Source: Porphyromonadaceae bacterium (lineage in GTDB: Bacteria; Bacteroidota; Bacteroidia; Bacteroidales; Dysgonomonadaceae). From it: 36,663 bases of DNA. Under the pieces are notes generated by a model. It was not told the DNA's origin, searched no databases, and saw nothing but the letters and a program-made list of their open reading frames with translations. The position numbers and the translations under genes were made by a program. The stretch lies in contig JALHIE010000018.1 of the NCBI GenBank assembly GCA_022840285.1, positions 1 through 36,663 on the forward strand, written 5' to 3'. Of the stretch, positions 16,041 to 25,708 are shown one piece after another. How positions within the stretch are numbered: the first letter of the stretch is position 1; each line of letters starts with the position of its first letter.

Positions 16041-19000
16041 ATGAAAATCATTGATTTGCAAAAAATAAAAAGCAATAACGTGCTTGTATTGTTCTTGTCC
16101 GTACTCTTTCTTATAGTTTGTGCAGGGAACTCTTATGCTCAAACAGCTGGGGTCAGACAAAGCACCATACGTGTCACAGGAACAGTTACGTCAGCGATCG
16201 ATGGAACGATTCTTCCGGGAGTATCCATTGTCGTGAAAGGAACTACTACTGGTACCGTGACCGGCATGGACGGGGCTTATAGTATAGAGGTGCCTGAAAA
16301 TGCAACCCTTGTTTTTTCCTATTTAGGATTTGTCCCTCAGGAAATTACCGTAGGAGGCAGGAACTCCATTAATGTTTTAATGGTTGAGAGTGCTGAGGCC
16401 CTGGATGAACTGGTAGTTACAGCTCTTGGTATCAGGCGTGAGGAGAAATCGTTGGGCTATTCGGTAGGAAAAATTGCTTCTGAAGAGTTGTCGAAAGTTG
16501 TTCATGAGAATATCCTCACTTCCATGGCAGGTAAAGTAACCGGAGTAACCATTAACTCTACCGGTGGAACAGGGTCTACGGTAAGCATGGTTATACGGGG
16601 GGCTACTTCCATGAGTACAGATAATCAACCGTTGTTTGTTGTTGACGGAGTACCCATGACAAGCTCGGTAAACAATGTAGGAGGTTTTGGCAGCGGTAAC
16701 CTGGTTGACTACGGGAATTCCATTTCAGATATCGACCCCGAAAGTATCGAAAGCATTTCCATCCTTAAAGGTCCCAGTGCAGCTGCCTTGTATGGCACTC
16801 GTGCAGGTAACGGGGTGGTGCTCATTACCACAAAAAAGGCAGATCGGGGGGGAGGAATGAAAGTCGAAGTGGTCTCGAACACCGTTTTTGATATTCCTTC
16901 TAAGTACCTGGATGTTCAAAACCGTTTTGGGTTTGGAGCACGAAGTTACACGGATAAGACCTTTGCTAACGGAATCATACCGCCCTACAATGTATCGGAA
17001 GTAGCCGGTGCAGGCCCTGAATTAAACAAGGGATATTGGCAGGTACAACCGTTTGCTCCACTCGACGCTAACGGAGTGGCAATACCAACGGAACTGATTG
17101 CCTATCCGGATAACTACAAGAATTTTATCAACAGGAGTGCCATTACCAGTACCAACAGCATTTCCATATCCAGTGTTACGGATCTTGTGAATTACAGGCT
17201 CGGAATATCCAATATGACCAATAAGGGTTTGGTGCCAAATTCAGATCTTAACAGGAATAACTTGACTCTTTCAGCAACGTCCGAAATGCGGAAAGGATTC
17301 ACGGTCAGTGCCGACATAAACTATACGCAAAATTGGGCCAACAACAGGCCGGCAACCCAGGAACGGGGAGCAAACCCGCTGCAATGGGCTGCCTGGACGC
17401 CACCCAACGTTGATATTCGTCAGTTGGAAGCGTATAAGCTGGGTGGAAATGAGGTTCTTACTATCGGAGAGGGTTGGGAAAATCCTTACTTCCTTGCCTA
17501 TGGGATCAACAACCGGTTCAAAAGAAACAGGCTTATCGGAAATGTATCGGCTACATGGGAGGTAACTCCGCAACTCAGCTTTATGGGAAGATATGCACTG
17601 AATAAGTCTGATGAAGTCAGGGAAACGAAAATGGATCCGGGCTTTTCAGGGGAGCCCAATAACGGAGCATACGGTATAGTAACCAGTGAAAGTGCTGAAA
17701 CAAATGCCGATGTGTTGGCCACCTATAAAAACAATTGGAACGACTTTTCGTTAACCGCTTCTGCCGGGGGAAACGTGTTGTACGCTAACTGGTCGCACAT
17801 AAGCAATTCGTCCAAACCCGGCTCAGGATTAATCATCCCTTATTTGTACACGGTTCAGAACATTGAAAATACTTCGTTAAACTATTCCAATGCCCGCTAC
17901 GAAAGAGCAATCCACAGTGTTTATGCGATGGGCAACCTGGGGTGGAAGGACATGGTCTATCTCGATCTGACCGCGAGGAACGACTGGGCCAGTACGCTTC
18001 CCTCCGAAAACAGATCCTATTTCTACCCCTCCTCTTCCTTAAGTTTCATAGTGAGTAACATGCTCGATCTGGGAAAACGGGTAAACCTCTTCAAAATAAG
18101 GGGAGGTATCGCACAGGTAGGAAACGATACTTCGCCCTACAGCCTTTATGCCACCTATTATGATGCGGGACAGTGGGGAGAAGCCATCAGGCTGGGGAAG
18201 CCCGGAAACCTACTAAACCCGGTGCTCCTTCCCGAAGAAGCAACATCGTATGAAGTGGGGGCGGACTTGAGGATGTTCAATAACCGGCTGCGGTTTGAAG
18301 GTACCTACTACAAGGAAGATAATCGTAACCAGATTTTAAGTGTTCCCCTGGCTGGGTCAACGGGTTTCAACAGCATAAAGATCAACGCCGGATTATTGCA
18401 GAGCAAAGGCCTCGAGCTGATGCTCGGCTTTACGCCTATACAGACCAACGACTGGACCTGGGATATCAACGCAAATTTCACCAAGAACAAAACCCACTTG
18501 TTGGAATTGTCGGAAGGAACAGATTTTGTGGAGTTTTGGAGTGAAGCAAGAGTTAAGAATATTGCGTATGCAAAAAATGAGGAGTTGGGCAGAGACGGCC
18601 TGATCGGGAACCTTTACAGCCGGAAAATACTGAGGGTTACCGACAAGAATTCCAAGTACTACAATTATCCTCTGCTGCCGGAAAACAGCGAAGATGCCGA
18701 ATGGCAGTCGGAAGACGAATACTCCAAAGTAGGAAATTATAACCCCAACTTCATCATGGGGTTTCAAACCACGCTCTCTTACAAAAACTTCAGCCTGAGC
18801 ATGACCTTTGACTGGAGGTCGGGCGGACAATACGTTTCGCAAACCTGGCGGTACCTCACAGAAGGGGTTGTTTCGAATACATGGCTCAACCAACTGGTTA
18901 TCCCGCCCGACGGGCTGGGCGGTAATCCGAGTAATGCCCTGCGCGACTGGGTGGTAGCCAACGCCGATGCCTTGATTTTTACCAACAATCCAAGGCCTGT

Positions 19001-19475
19001 TGGGGGGCCAACACCTGATTTTGGCGGATACTACAACGATTTTTATACGGGAATAGGAGCTTATGACGGCACTTTTGCACCCGGCGTTTACGGATATTAC
19101 GACGATAGCGGTAATTTTATCCTGACAAAGGAGAACCTGGGAAATGAAGGAACCGAGTTCAGGCCGTATGTCATGAGTTATCCGTGGGATATCGGAGAAG
19201 CGAACCTGTTTGATGCAGATTACGTAAAGTTAAGAGAAATTGCATTGAACTACCGGGTTCCTCAGAAAACCTCCCAAAAACTGGGGATAAGGGACCTGAA
19301 TGTTTCCATGTACAGTAGAAACATCATGATTTGGACGAAAAATGCAGGTATGGGAATAGATCCCGAGAAAGCATATCAATCTGCGGGCAATGGAACGTTT
19401 AAACAAGGGGTCGAACGCTTCAACGCCGAACCCTGGGTAGTTCCGGTAGGATTCAAATTAAGTTTTTCTTTTTAA
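16041..19475 (+). CDS. SusC/RagA-type TonB-dependent outer membrane transporter
   Basis: This is a 1144-aa outer membrane channel that imports oligosaccharides or other large nutrients using TonB energy. The order is: signal peptide (to about residue 34, GNSYAQ), a carboxypeptidase-regulatory-like domain (VTGTVTSAIDGTILPGVSIV, about 45-115), the ALDELVVTALGIRREEKSLGY segment before the plug, the plug with the SusC signature around LFVVDGVPM and SILKGPSAAALYGTRAGNGV, then a long beta-barrel ending in LSFSF with a terminal Phe. Length and ending are normal. It starts a tightly spaced run of genes; susD begins 14 bases after its stop. No anti-sigma/sigma pair or hybrid two-component regulator is present nearby. 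Confidence 0.96.
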   Translation: MKIIDLQKIKSNNVLVLFLSVLFLIVCAGNSYAQTAGVRQSTIRVTGTVTSAIDGTILPGVSIVVKGTTTGTVTGMDGAYSIEVPENATLVFSYLGFVPQEITVGGRNSINVLMVESAEALDELVVTALGIRREEKSLGYSVGKIASEELSKVVHENILTSMAGKVTGVTINSTGGTGSTVSMVIRGATSMSTDNQPLFVVDGVPMTSSVNNVGGFGSGNLVDYGNSISDIDPESIESISILKGPSAAALYGTRAGNGVVLITTKKADRGGGMKVEVVSNTVFDIPSKYLDVQNRFGFGARSYTDKTFANGIIPPYNVSEVAGAGPELNKGYWQVQPFAPLDANGVAIPTELIAYPDNYKNFINRSAITSTNSISISSVTDLVNYRLGISNMTNKGLVPNSDLNRNNLTLSATSEMRKGFTVSADINYTQNWANNRPATQERGANPLQWAAWTPPNVDIRQLEAYKLGGNEVLTIGEGWENPYFLAYGINNRFKRNRLIGNVSATWEVTPQLSFMGRYALNKSDEVRETKMDPGFSGEPNNGAYGIVTSESAETNADVLATYKNNWNDFSLTASAGGNVLYANWSHISNSSKPGSGLIIPYLYTVQNIENTSLNYSNARYERAIHSVYAMGNLGWKDMVYLDLTARNDWASTLPSENRSYFYPSSSLSFIVSNMLDLGKRVNLFKIRGGIAQVGNDTSPYSLYATYYDAGQWGEAIRLGKPGNLLNPVLLPEEATSYEVGADLRMFNNRLRFEGTYYKEDNRNQILSVPLAGSTGFNSIKINAGLLQSKGLELMLGFTPIQTNDWTWDINANFTKNKTHLLELSEGTDFVEFWSEARVKNIAYAKNEELGRDGLIGNLYSRKILRVTDKNSKYYNYPLLPENSEDAEWQSEDEYSKVGNYNPNFIMGFQTTLSYKNFSLSMTFDWRSGGQYVSQTWRYLTEGVVSNTWLNQLVIPPDGLGGNPSNALRDWVVANADALIFTNNPRPVGGPTPDFGGYYNDFYTGIGAYDGTFAPGVYGYYDDSGNFILTKENLGNEGTEFRPYVMSYPWDIGEANLFDADYVKLREIALNYRVPQKTSQKLGIRDLNVSMYSRNIMIWTKNAGMGIDPEKAYQSAGNGTFKQGVERFNAEPWVVPVGFKLSFSF

Positions 19476-19489
19476 ATGAGAATAATGTC

Positions 19490-21145
19490 ATGAATAAGAT
19501 TAAAAAACGTTTTACCGTAGCGTTAATATTGATGGTTGGCTTTGTTATCTCCTGCAAGGATCTCGAAGAGCTAAATATCAATCCAAATGGAGTTGATCCT
19601 GCCATTGCAGACGTGAATTTTTTGTTGCCTACCATTCAAACCAATACGGGACAAACAATATATAGCATCGGTTTTGGTACGTTTTCCGGAGTAATGCAAC
19701 ACACGCAGCATACCGGATGGGCAGGCGGGCACAACAATTACGAATGGAACAGCCTTTCACACAGTTGGAACGGTTATTACAGCATTTTGATGAACAACAA
19801 CGAGTACTTTAATAAAGCGGTAAAAGGAGATTACACCTTTCACGAAGGAGTAGCCCGTATTATGAGATCGTATGTTTTTGGCTTAATAACCGATATCTGG
19901 GGTGACGCACCCTATAAAGACGCGCTTAAGGCGGAACTTGGAGCTGATTACTTCAGGCCGGCTTTTGACCCACAGCAGGAAATCTACCGGGGTATTCTGG
20001 CTGATCTGGATACTGCCAATATGTTGCTTTCAAAAAGTGCCGGTGAATATAAAAATATTGTGTCCAAACAGGACGTGGTTTACAAAGGAGATGCTTCAAA
20101 ATGGCGGAAATTTGCCAACTCCCTTGCTTTACGGTATTATATGCGGCTACAGGCGAAAGAACCCTCTTTTGCCGAGGCAGGGATCAAGAAGATGGCGGAT
20201 AACCCTGTACAATTTCCATTGATAACCGTTGCGGAGGATGACGCAAACATCAGTTTCCCCGGGACATCGGAGGGTGTTTCCAACCCGCTGAATACGGTCT
20301 ACGATACCGATCCAGCCGGAGCCTATATGAGGGTGAAGCTGGCAAAAACACTGGTAGATGTACTCAGGGAATACGATGATCCGCGGCTGGCGGTATGGGC
20401 AGATAAGATTGAGATTCCTTTGGTGTTGGTTCAGGGTAGCGGAATAGACCGGATCGTTGAAGGCAAGCGCGAAATCTCGCAGGACATCGTGAGTGCTTTT
20501 GAAGAGACCAATGCTATGAAAGTAGATTTCGATCCGGAATATGCAGGCGTACCTGTTTCTCACTCCAGGGTGCAGATCTTTAATATGAATAATGCCAACT
20601 CTGCCCAGGGAACAGTTAATCCGCACGCGTCCCATTTGAACAGCAGGTATAAAAAAACAACCGATCCTTTTGTGCTGATGAGGTTGATTTCAGCTTGTGA
20701 AACCAATCTGATACTCGCTGAAGCTGCTTATCGCGGGTGGATTCCGGGTGATCCTGCCGAATATTATGCCGACGGAGTCAGGGAATCTCTCAACGCCTGG
20801 GGGGTAGGGAATGAATTTGAGAACTACATCGCAAGAGCACCCTACAACGGGCTGAAGAGCATCATTGAACAAAAATGGATTGCCAGTTGGACAACGGCTC
20901 ACGAGGCGTGGTTCGACTGGAGAAGGACCGGACTGCCTGACCTGAAGACGGGACCATCGGCCATACGTTCGGTATTGCCTATCCGGTGGTACTACCACAC
21001 GAACGATGAGGTGGAGAAAAACAGGGCCAACGTTGAAGCAGCCATTGAAAGACTGGAAGCGACTCCCTATCAGGGTACCGACCCGACCAAGAACAGCGCC
21101 TGGTCGAAGATGTGGCTTCTTCAGGGAACCGGGAAGCCTTATTAA
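19490..21145 (+). CDS. SusD/RagB-type substrate-binding lipoprotein (SusD-like_2 type)
   Basis: This is a 551-aa outer-membrane lipoprotein with signal peptide ending VISC (Cys22), then the acidic KDLEELNINPNG. The N-terminal INPN and DVNFLLPTIQTNTGQ segments and the helical core (WNGYYSILMNNNEYFNKA, MRSYVFGLITDIWGDAPYKD) fit the SusD-like_2 group (PF12771-type). The AWFDWRRTGLPDL motif near the C-terminus also fits. SusD proteins sit as a lid on SusC and bind the incoming glycan. It follows susC by 14 bases. The substrate cannot be read from the sequence. Confidence 0.94.
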   Translation: MNKIKKRFTVALILMVGFVISCKDLEELNINPNGVDPAIADVNFLLPTIQTNTGQTIYSIGFGTFSGVMQHTQHTGWAGGHNNYEWNSLSHSWNGYYSILMNNNEYFNKAVKGDYTFHEGVARIMRSYVFGLITDIWGDAPYKDALKAELGADYFRPAFDPQQEIYRGILADLDTANMLLSKSAGEYKNIVSKQDVVYKGDASKWRKFANSLALRYYMRLQAKEPSFAEAGIKKMADNPVQFPLITVAEDDANISFPGTSEGVSNPLNTVYDTDPAGAYMRVKLAKTLVDVLREYDDPRLAVWADKIEIPLVLVQGSGIDRIVEGKREISQDIVSAFEETNAMKVDFDPEYAGVPVSHSRVQIFNMNNANSAQGTVNPHASHLNSRYKKTTDPFVLMRLISACETNLILAEAAYRGWIPGDPAEYYADGVRESLNAWGVGNEFENYIARAPYNGLKSIIEQKWIASWTTAHEAWFDWRRTGLPDLKTGPSAIRSVLPIRWYYHTNDEVEKNRANVEAAIERLEATPYQGTDPTKNSAWSKMWLLQGTGKPY

Positions 21146-21179
21146 TAAACAGAAGTAGCTAAGAAAAAAAAGAATCCAG

Positions 21180-23366
21180 ATGAAAAAATGTGTTGTCATC
21201 GCTGTTTCTACACTTGTTCTATTTGCCTGCGGGCCTACCGGAGGAGGTGGGCCCAAGGCTCTGGTAAAAGACGAACCGTACATTACCTCCGTTTCGGTGA
21301 AATACAAGGTGTCGTCCGGACGGGATGGGGCTGAGCTGAAAAAAGTAGTGATTAACGGAGATAACAGTGTATTTGTACTGACCGACAAGGGCGTGTTCAG
21401 GGATTTTCCCGGGGAAGTTTTAGCTAAAGACTTTATGTACAGCTCTCTTGCCGATAAAGTCCCGATGGATATATCTATACAGGAGGAAACGGGTTACCTG
21501 TATTACCTCTATGCCGACCGGTTCCTGACTAACATGCATGCGGGAAATATTTGCGCCCAGTTTCCGGAAAATCAATACACCCGTTTGGCTGTCAACAGAA
21601 CAGGTGAGGTACTTCTGCTGGGAGATAAGGCATGTGCCTTGTATCGGGGCAACGAGAAACTGTCGGACATTGAGCTGCCCGAAGACCGTTTTACTGATCT
21701 GCAGGCAGGATCCGGCAAGTTTTACCTGTTATCTCCGACATCCGTTTACCGGTTGGACGACTACCAATGGAACAGGATTCATCGGGGAGACGGTATAACC
21801 GCCATGGCTCTTGCCGGAGACAGAATCGTTCTAGGAACCGCAGACGGATATTACGAAACCGATGAAAAGGGTACTGTGGTATCGGAAAAGGACAACCGTT
21901 TACCCGTACCGGAAATAAAAAAATTGCTTTCGGCTAACGGCCGACACTGGTTTGCAACAGACTTTGGCGCATATTACAAGGACAGGGAAGGTATCCGTTA
22001 CTTTACCGCAGAACGTTGGCTGGACCAGAACAACGTGATCGACATGACACTGGATCGATCGGGAAATGCCTATCTACTTACTCCCACCGGGTTAAACAAA
22101 ATCCATTTCAAAGAGGAAACGTTGGCCGAAAAAGCAGCCTATCTGCAGGATAACCTCCGGAAATACCATTTGAGGTTCGGCTTTTCTGCCGAAGCCCGGC
22201 TGTTGGACCCGGAAGACCCCACAACCATCCGGTTGGAAGACAGCGACAACGATGGCCTGTGGACCTCTTTTTACCTGGGAAGCCAGGCTTTCCGGTATGC
22301 TGTAAGCAAAGAGAAAGCAGCTAAACGGTATGTATGGGAATCGTTCGAACCTTACGAGCGCCTGCTTGTTATCCATCCCATCACGGGATTCTCAGGCAGG
22401 ACTTTTGAGCGAACAGGATATATTGCCGGGGATACTATCCCTTGGCGGCCTGCTATTGATCCGGATTGGTGGTGGAAGGGAACGACCAGCACCGACGAGT
22501 TTGTAGGCTATATTTTTGTGGCATCCGTTATCGATCAGTTCATTGCGGAAACCCCGGAAGAGAAGAAAAGGGTTGCCGATTATATCGATGCCATCATGAC
22601 ACATATTGTATCCAACGATTATTACTTCATTGATTACGACGGCCAGCCAACCTTGTGGGGAAGATGGAATCCCGAGTATGTGAACTCTTTTGCTGAAACG
22701 CAGTTCGACAGAAGATTAAACAGTACGCTGACGATCGCGGGACTACAATTGGCGTACAAACTGACCGGCAAAGAGATTTATAAAACAGAAGCGTACCGCA
22801 TGATGGAGAAACACGGTTATCTGGAGAACATGAAAATACCGATGAAAAACATTCGGTTTACACCCGGATTTCAGCACCAGGGAATAACCATGGGACAAGA
22901 CTGGAATCACTCCGATGACGAGATGGCGTTTCTTACCTATTGGGTATTGTATCATTACGCCTTTGATGATACCCTTAGGGGAGAGTATAAAAAAATGATC
23001 AACGATCATTGGGAAATAGAAAAACCGGAACGAAATGCGTTGTGGAATTTATTGACTTACGGGACCTCAGGAGAAATTGACCTGGAGTCTGTAATCTGGT
23101 ATTTACGCGAATTCCCTGCGGATACCCGAAGATACGGAGTGCGAAATTCCCACCGTAAAGACGTGGAGTTCTTGCCTAAAGACTCTGCCGAAAATTTCAG
23201 GGAACAATCCAGCCGGGAGTTGCTTCCCAAGGGAGAACGTCCGATGAACCGGCACAATGCCAACGAATTCCAGCTGGACAGCGACCGGGGAAGCAACAGG
23301 ATTTTAGCGGGAGATGAATACCTTCTGCCCTATTGGATGGCCCGTTACTTACGAGTATTGGAGTAA
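21180..23366 (+). CDS. Lipoprotein with N-terminal propeller-like and C-terminal helical domain, unassigned
   Basis: This is a 728-aa lipoprotein (LFAC, Cys17, followed by GPTGGGGP). Residues about 40-320 are short beta-rich repeats with recurring features such as DNSVFVLTDKGVF, GEVLLLGDKACALYRG, GDRIVLGTADGYYETD and GNAYLLTPTGLNKI. These suggest a beta-propeller of the kind seen in sensor-like proteins. Residues about 330-728 are helical and rich in Trp/Tyr/His (WWWKGTTSTDEFVGYIFV, FQHQGITMGQDWNHSDDEMA, RHNANEFQLDSDRGSNR), which looks like an (alpha/alpha) barrel of a lyase or hydrolase. I do not recognise a family. The conserved-looking acidic and His residues make an enzyme likely, but this is inference. 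It is the first gene after susD, 34 bases on. Confidence 0.6.
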   Translation: MKKCVVIAVSTLVLFACGPTGGGGPKALVKDEPYITSVSVKYKVSSGRDGAELKKVVINGDNSVFVLTDKGVFRDFPGEVLAKDFMYSSLADKVPMDISIQEETGYLYYLYADRFLTNMHAGNICAQFPENQYTRLAVNRTGEVLLLGDKACALYRGNEKLSDIELPEDRFTDLQAGSGKFYLLSPTSVYRLDDYQWNRIHRGDGITAMALAGDRIVLGTADGYYETDEKGTVVSEKDNRLPVPEIKKLLSANGRHWFATDFGAYYKDREGIRYFTAERWLDQNNVIDMTLDRSGNAYLLTPTGLNKIHFKEETLAEKAAYLQDNLRKYHLRFGFSAEARLLDPEDPTTIRLEDSDNDGLWTSFYLGSQAFRYAVSKEKAAKRYVWESFEPYERLLVIHPITGFSGRTFERTGYIAGDTIPWRPAIDPDWWWKGTTSTDEFVGYIFVASVIDQFIAETPEEKKRVADYIDAIMTHIVSNDYYFIDYDGQPTLWGRWNPEYVNSFAETQFDRRLNSTLTIAGLQLAYKLTGKEIYKTEAYRMMEKHGYLENMKIPMKNIRFTPGFQHQGITMGQDWNHSDDEMAFLTYWVLYHYAFDDTLRGEYKKMINDHWEIEKPERNALWNLLTYGTSGEIDLESVIWYLREFPADTRRYGVRNSHRKDVEFLPKDSAENFREQSSRELLPKGERPMNRHNANEFQLDSDRGSNRILAGDEYLLPYWMARYLRVLE

Positions 23367-23400
23367 GAAATTTGAATTTAAATTGATCAATAACGAAAAA

Positions 23401-24756
23401 ATGAAAAAAACATTCTCTGTAATCTTTATATTGTTCTTGTCGTCTGTAGGTTTCGCTCAATTGAGTGTAACCCCTGAAACGGCATTGATGCATTACCTGA
23501 ATAACAACGATAATACAAACGCCTGGGAAGTACGTGAGAGGTATCCGGTCAATAAGGCGGAGGCTTATTCGGTCTTGTTTATCTCGCAAAAATGGCAACA
23601 AATCCTGTGGAAACACGAAATGATCATTTTTGTGCCTCAAACCGTAGCGCACGACGGTGCACTTTTGTTTATTACCGGCGGATCTGTAAAGGACGGATTT
23701 CCCAGTGTGTCGGGAAGAAACGATGAAACAGCGTCATTTATGGCAGATTTAGCGCATAGGAACAAGGCGGTAACCGTTTTGCTACGCCAGGTGCCTAACC
23801 AGCCCCTGTACGACGGATTAACGGAAGATGCCCTGATATCCTATACATTGAACGAGTTTAAAGAAGATAAGAATTACTCCTGGCCGCTGCTTTTCCCCAT
23901 GACAAAAAGTGCCATTAAAGCGATGGACGTGGTACAGGAATTTTCGATTGAGCGCCTGGGGCAGGAACTTAACCGGTTTGTCGTGTCAGGAGCTTCAAAA
24001 CGGGGATGGACCACGTGGCTGTCAGCCGCGACGGAAGACAAAAGGATCGTTGCCATTGCTCCCATGGTCATTGACATGTTGAACATGCCCGCGACACTGG
24101 AGTACCAAAAGGAGATGTATGGAGAATACAGTGAAGAAATTCAGGATTACGTGGACCTCGAGATACCGCAGTCGATGAACAGTGATTTTGGAAGTGCTGT
24201 TGTAAAGATGATCGATCCCTACTCGTACAGGAATAAGCTCCTGTTGCCAAAAATGATTATCTTGGGTACCAATGATCCTTACTGGACCGTTGATGCAGTA
24301 AAGCATTACATCAACGAAATACCCGGGCATAACCTACTGCATTATGTGGCTAACGCCGGTCATAACCTGGGAGATAAGAAGCAGGCTCTGGCCGCCTTGA
24401 GTGCTTTTTTTGCCTTGAACCTGACAAATAAACCTATACCGGCCTGTTCATGGACCCTTAACGAAAAGGGACGAAATATTGATCTGGAGGTTAAGGCAAG
24501 TCCCGGAGAGTTGATTGGTGCCAGGTTGTGGTCCTCCTCTTCAGATAGCCGAGATTTTCGTAAATCTACCTGGACAAGCCGGGAAATAAAACCGGATTCA
24601 AAAGATGGGTCCACCGTAAAGACCCGTTTGAAATATCCAAAAGATGCCTATACTGCTTTCTACCTCGATTTAATTTATCCCGACCCCAACGGAGGTGAAT
24701 ATTCGGTAAGTACGCGCACTTTCGTTGCGGATAAAAAGCAAGTATTCGTAAAATAG
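23401..24756 (+). CDS. PhoPQ-activated pathogenicity-related (PqaA) family hydrolase, secreted
   Basis: This is a 451-aa protein from the ATG at 23401 (MKKTFSVIFILFLSSVGFAQ, a clean signal peptide). The frame is open back to 23314, but that part overlaps the end of the previous gene and lacks a signal. It is an alpha/beta hydrolase of the PqaA family: VVSGASKRGWTTWL holds the nucleophile elbow with Ser199, followed by AIAPMVIDMLNMP. LGTNDPYW supplies the likely acid Asp, and ANAGHNLG the His. PqaA proteins are poorly characterised; the alpha/beta-hydrolase fold suggests an esterase or peptidase acting on a substituent. It begins 34 bases after the previous stop and is probably in the same transcript. 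Confidence 0.88.
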   Translation: MKKTFSVIFILFLSSVGFAQLSVTPETALMHYLNNNDNTNAWEVRERYPVNKAEAYSVLFISQKWQQILWKHEMIIFVPQTVAHDGALLFITGGSVKDGFPSVSGRNDETASFMADLAHRNKAVTVLLRQVPNQPLYDGLTEDALISYTLNEFKEDKNYSWPLLFPMTKSAIKAMDVVQEFSIERLGQELNRFVVSGASKRGWTTWLSAATEDKRIVAIAPMVIDMLNMPATLEYQKEMYGEYSEEIQDYVDLEIPQSMNSDFGSAVVKMIDPYSYRNKLLLPKMIILGTNDPYWTVDAVKHYINEIPGHNLLHYVANAGHNLGDKKQALAALSAFFALNLTNKPIPACSWTLNEKGRNIDLEVKASPGELIGARLWSSSSDSRDFRKSTWTSREIKPDSKDGSTVKTRLKYPKDAYTAFYLDLIYPDPNGGEYSVSTRTFVADKKQVFVK

Positions 24757-24784
24757 AACATCAATCGTTTATTACCCGAGCAAT

Positions 24785-25708
24785 ATGAAAAAAACAGCCT
24801 TTTTTTTACTGATTCTAATCTATTCTTGCATGAACCTGTACAGCCAAACCCTGGCTGAAAAATTGGGATTTACACGAAACGACAGGGTCCTGATCATCAA
24901 CAACGACGATGCCGGCATGTGCCACGCGGCCAACAAAGCCACGGTGGAGGGAATGGAAAATGGACTGATCAGTTCGGCAACCATAATGACGCCCTGCCCC
25001 TGGTACAATGAAATTGCCGCGTATGCCGCAGCGAATCCCCGTAAAGGTTTTGGGGTACATTTGACGCTGACCTCGGAATGGAAAAACTATCGATGGGGAA
25101 CTGTGGCACCTCGCAACGAGGTACCTGGACTGTATGACGAACAAGGGTATATGTGGAAAGGAGTTATGGAGGTATATACCTCTTCCGGTCCGGAGGAAGC
25201 GTTAATTGAAGGACGCGCCCAACTTAAAAAAGCGTTGAGCAGCGGCATACCAGTGACCCATATTGATTCACACATGGGTACATATCAATATTCGCCGGAC
25301 TATATGAAGGTGTACATCCAATTGGCAAAAGAGTTTGATCTCCCGCTACGCATGCCTTCCCAAACGACCCTTGACAACCTGGGTGTTCCCGATTACAGGG
25401 AGATATGCCGCAGGGAAGGCATTTTACATCCCGACTACTTCATACACGAAGAACTTGAGGGGTATACAACGGAAAATGTAGCCGGGTTCTGGACCAACTA
25501 CATCAAAAACCTGAAGCCCGGAGTCACAGAAATTTACGTTCACGCATCTGCTGAAGGAGAAGAGATCCGTACCATCACCCATTCGGCAGCGAAACGCGTT
25601 AAAGAGCTGGAGTTTTTCACCAGCAATGAATTAAAAGAGCTGATTGAGACGGAAGGGATTATAGTTATCAGCTACCGTCCTTTGTTGGAACTTCAGAGAA
25701 AGAAATGA
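24785..25708 (+). CDS. Secreted YdjC/ChbG-family carbohydrate deacetylase
   Basis: This is a 307-aa protein with a signal peptide (MKKTAFFLLILIYSCMNLYS). The YdjC/ChbG family removes N-acetyl groups from chitooligosaccharides or related sugars using a divalent metal. Metal and catalytic residues visible are Asp41 and Asp42 in IINNDDAGMC, His92 in GFGVHLTLTSE, and His159, Asp161 and His163 in VTHIDSHMG. Most characterised members are cytoplasmic; the signal peptide places this one in the envelope, where it could act on the polymer before import. The stop overlaps the next start by 4 bases (ATGA), which indicates translational coupling with the ceramidase-like gene. Confidence 0.87.
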   Translation: MKKTAFFLLILIYSCMNLYSQTLAEKLGFTRNDRVLIINNDDAGMCHAANKATVEGMENGLISSATIMTPCPWYNEIAAYAAANPRKGFGVHLTLTSEWKNYRWGTVAPRNEVPGLYDEQGYMWKGVMEVYTSSGPEEALIEGRAQLKKALSSGIPVTHIDSHMGTYQYSPDYMKVYIQLAKEFDLPLRMPSQTTLDNLGVPDYREICRREGILHPDYFIHEELEGYTTENVAGFWTNYIKNLKPGVTEIYVHASAEGEEIRTITHSAAKRVKELEFFTSNELKELIETEGIIVISYRPLLELQRKK

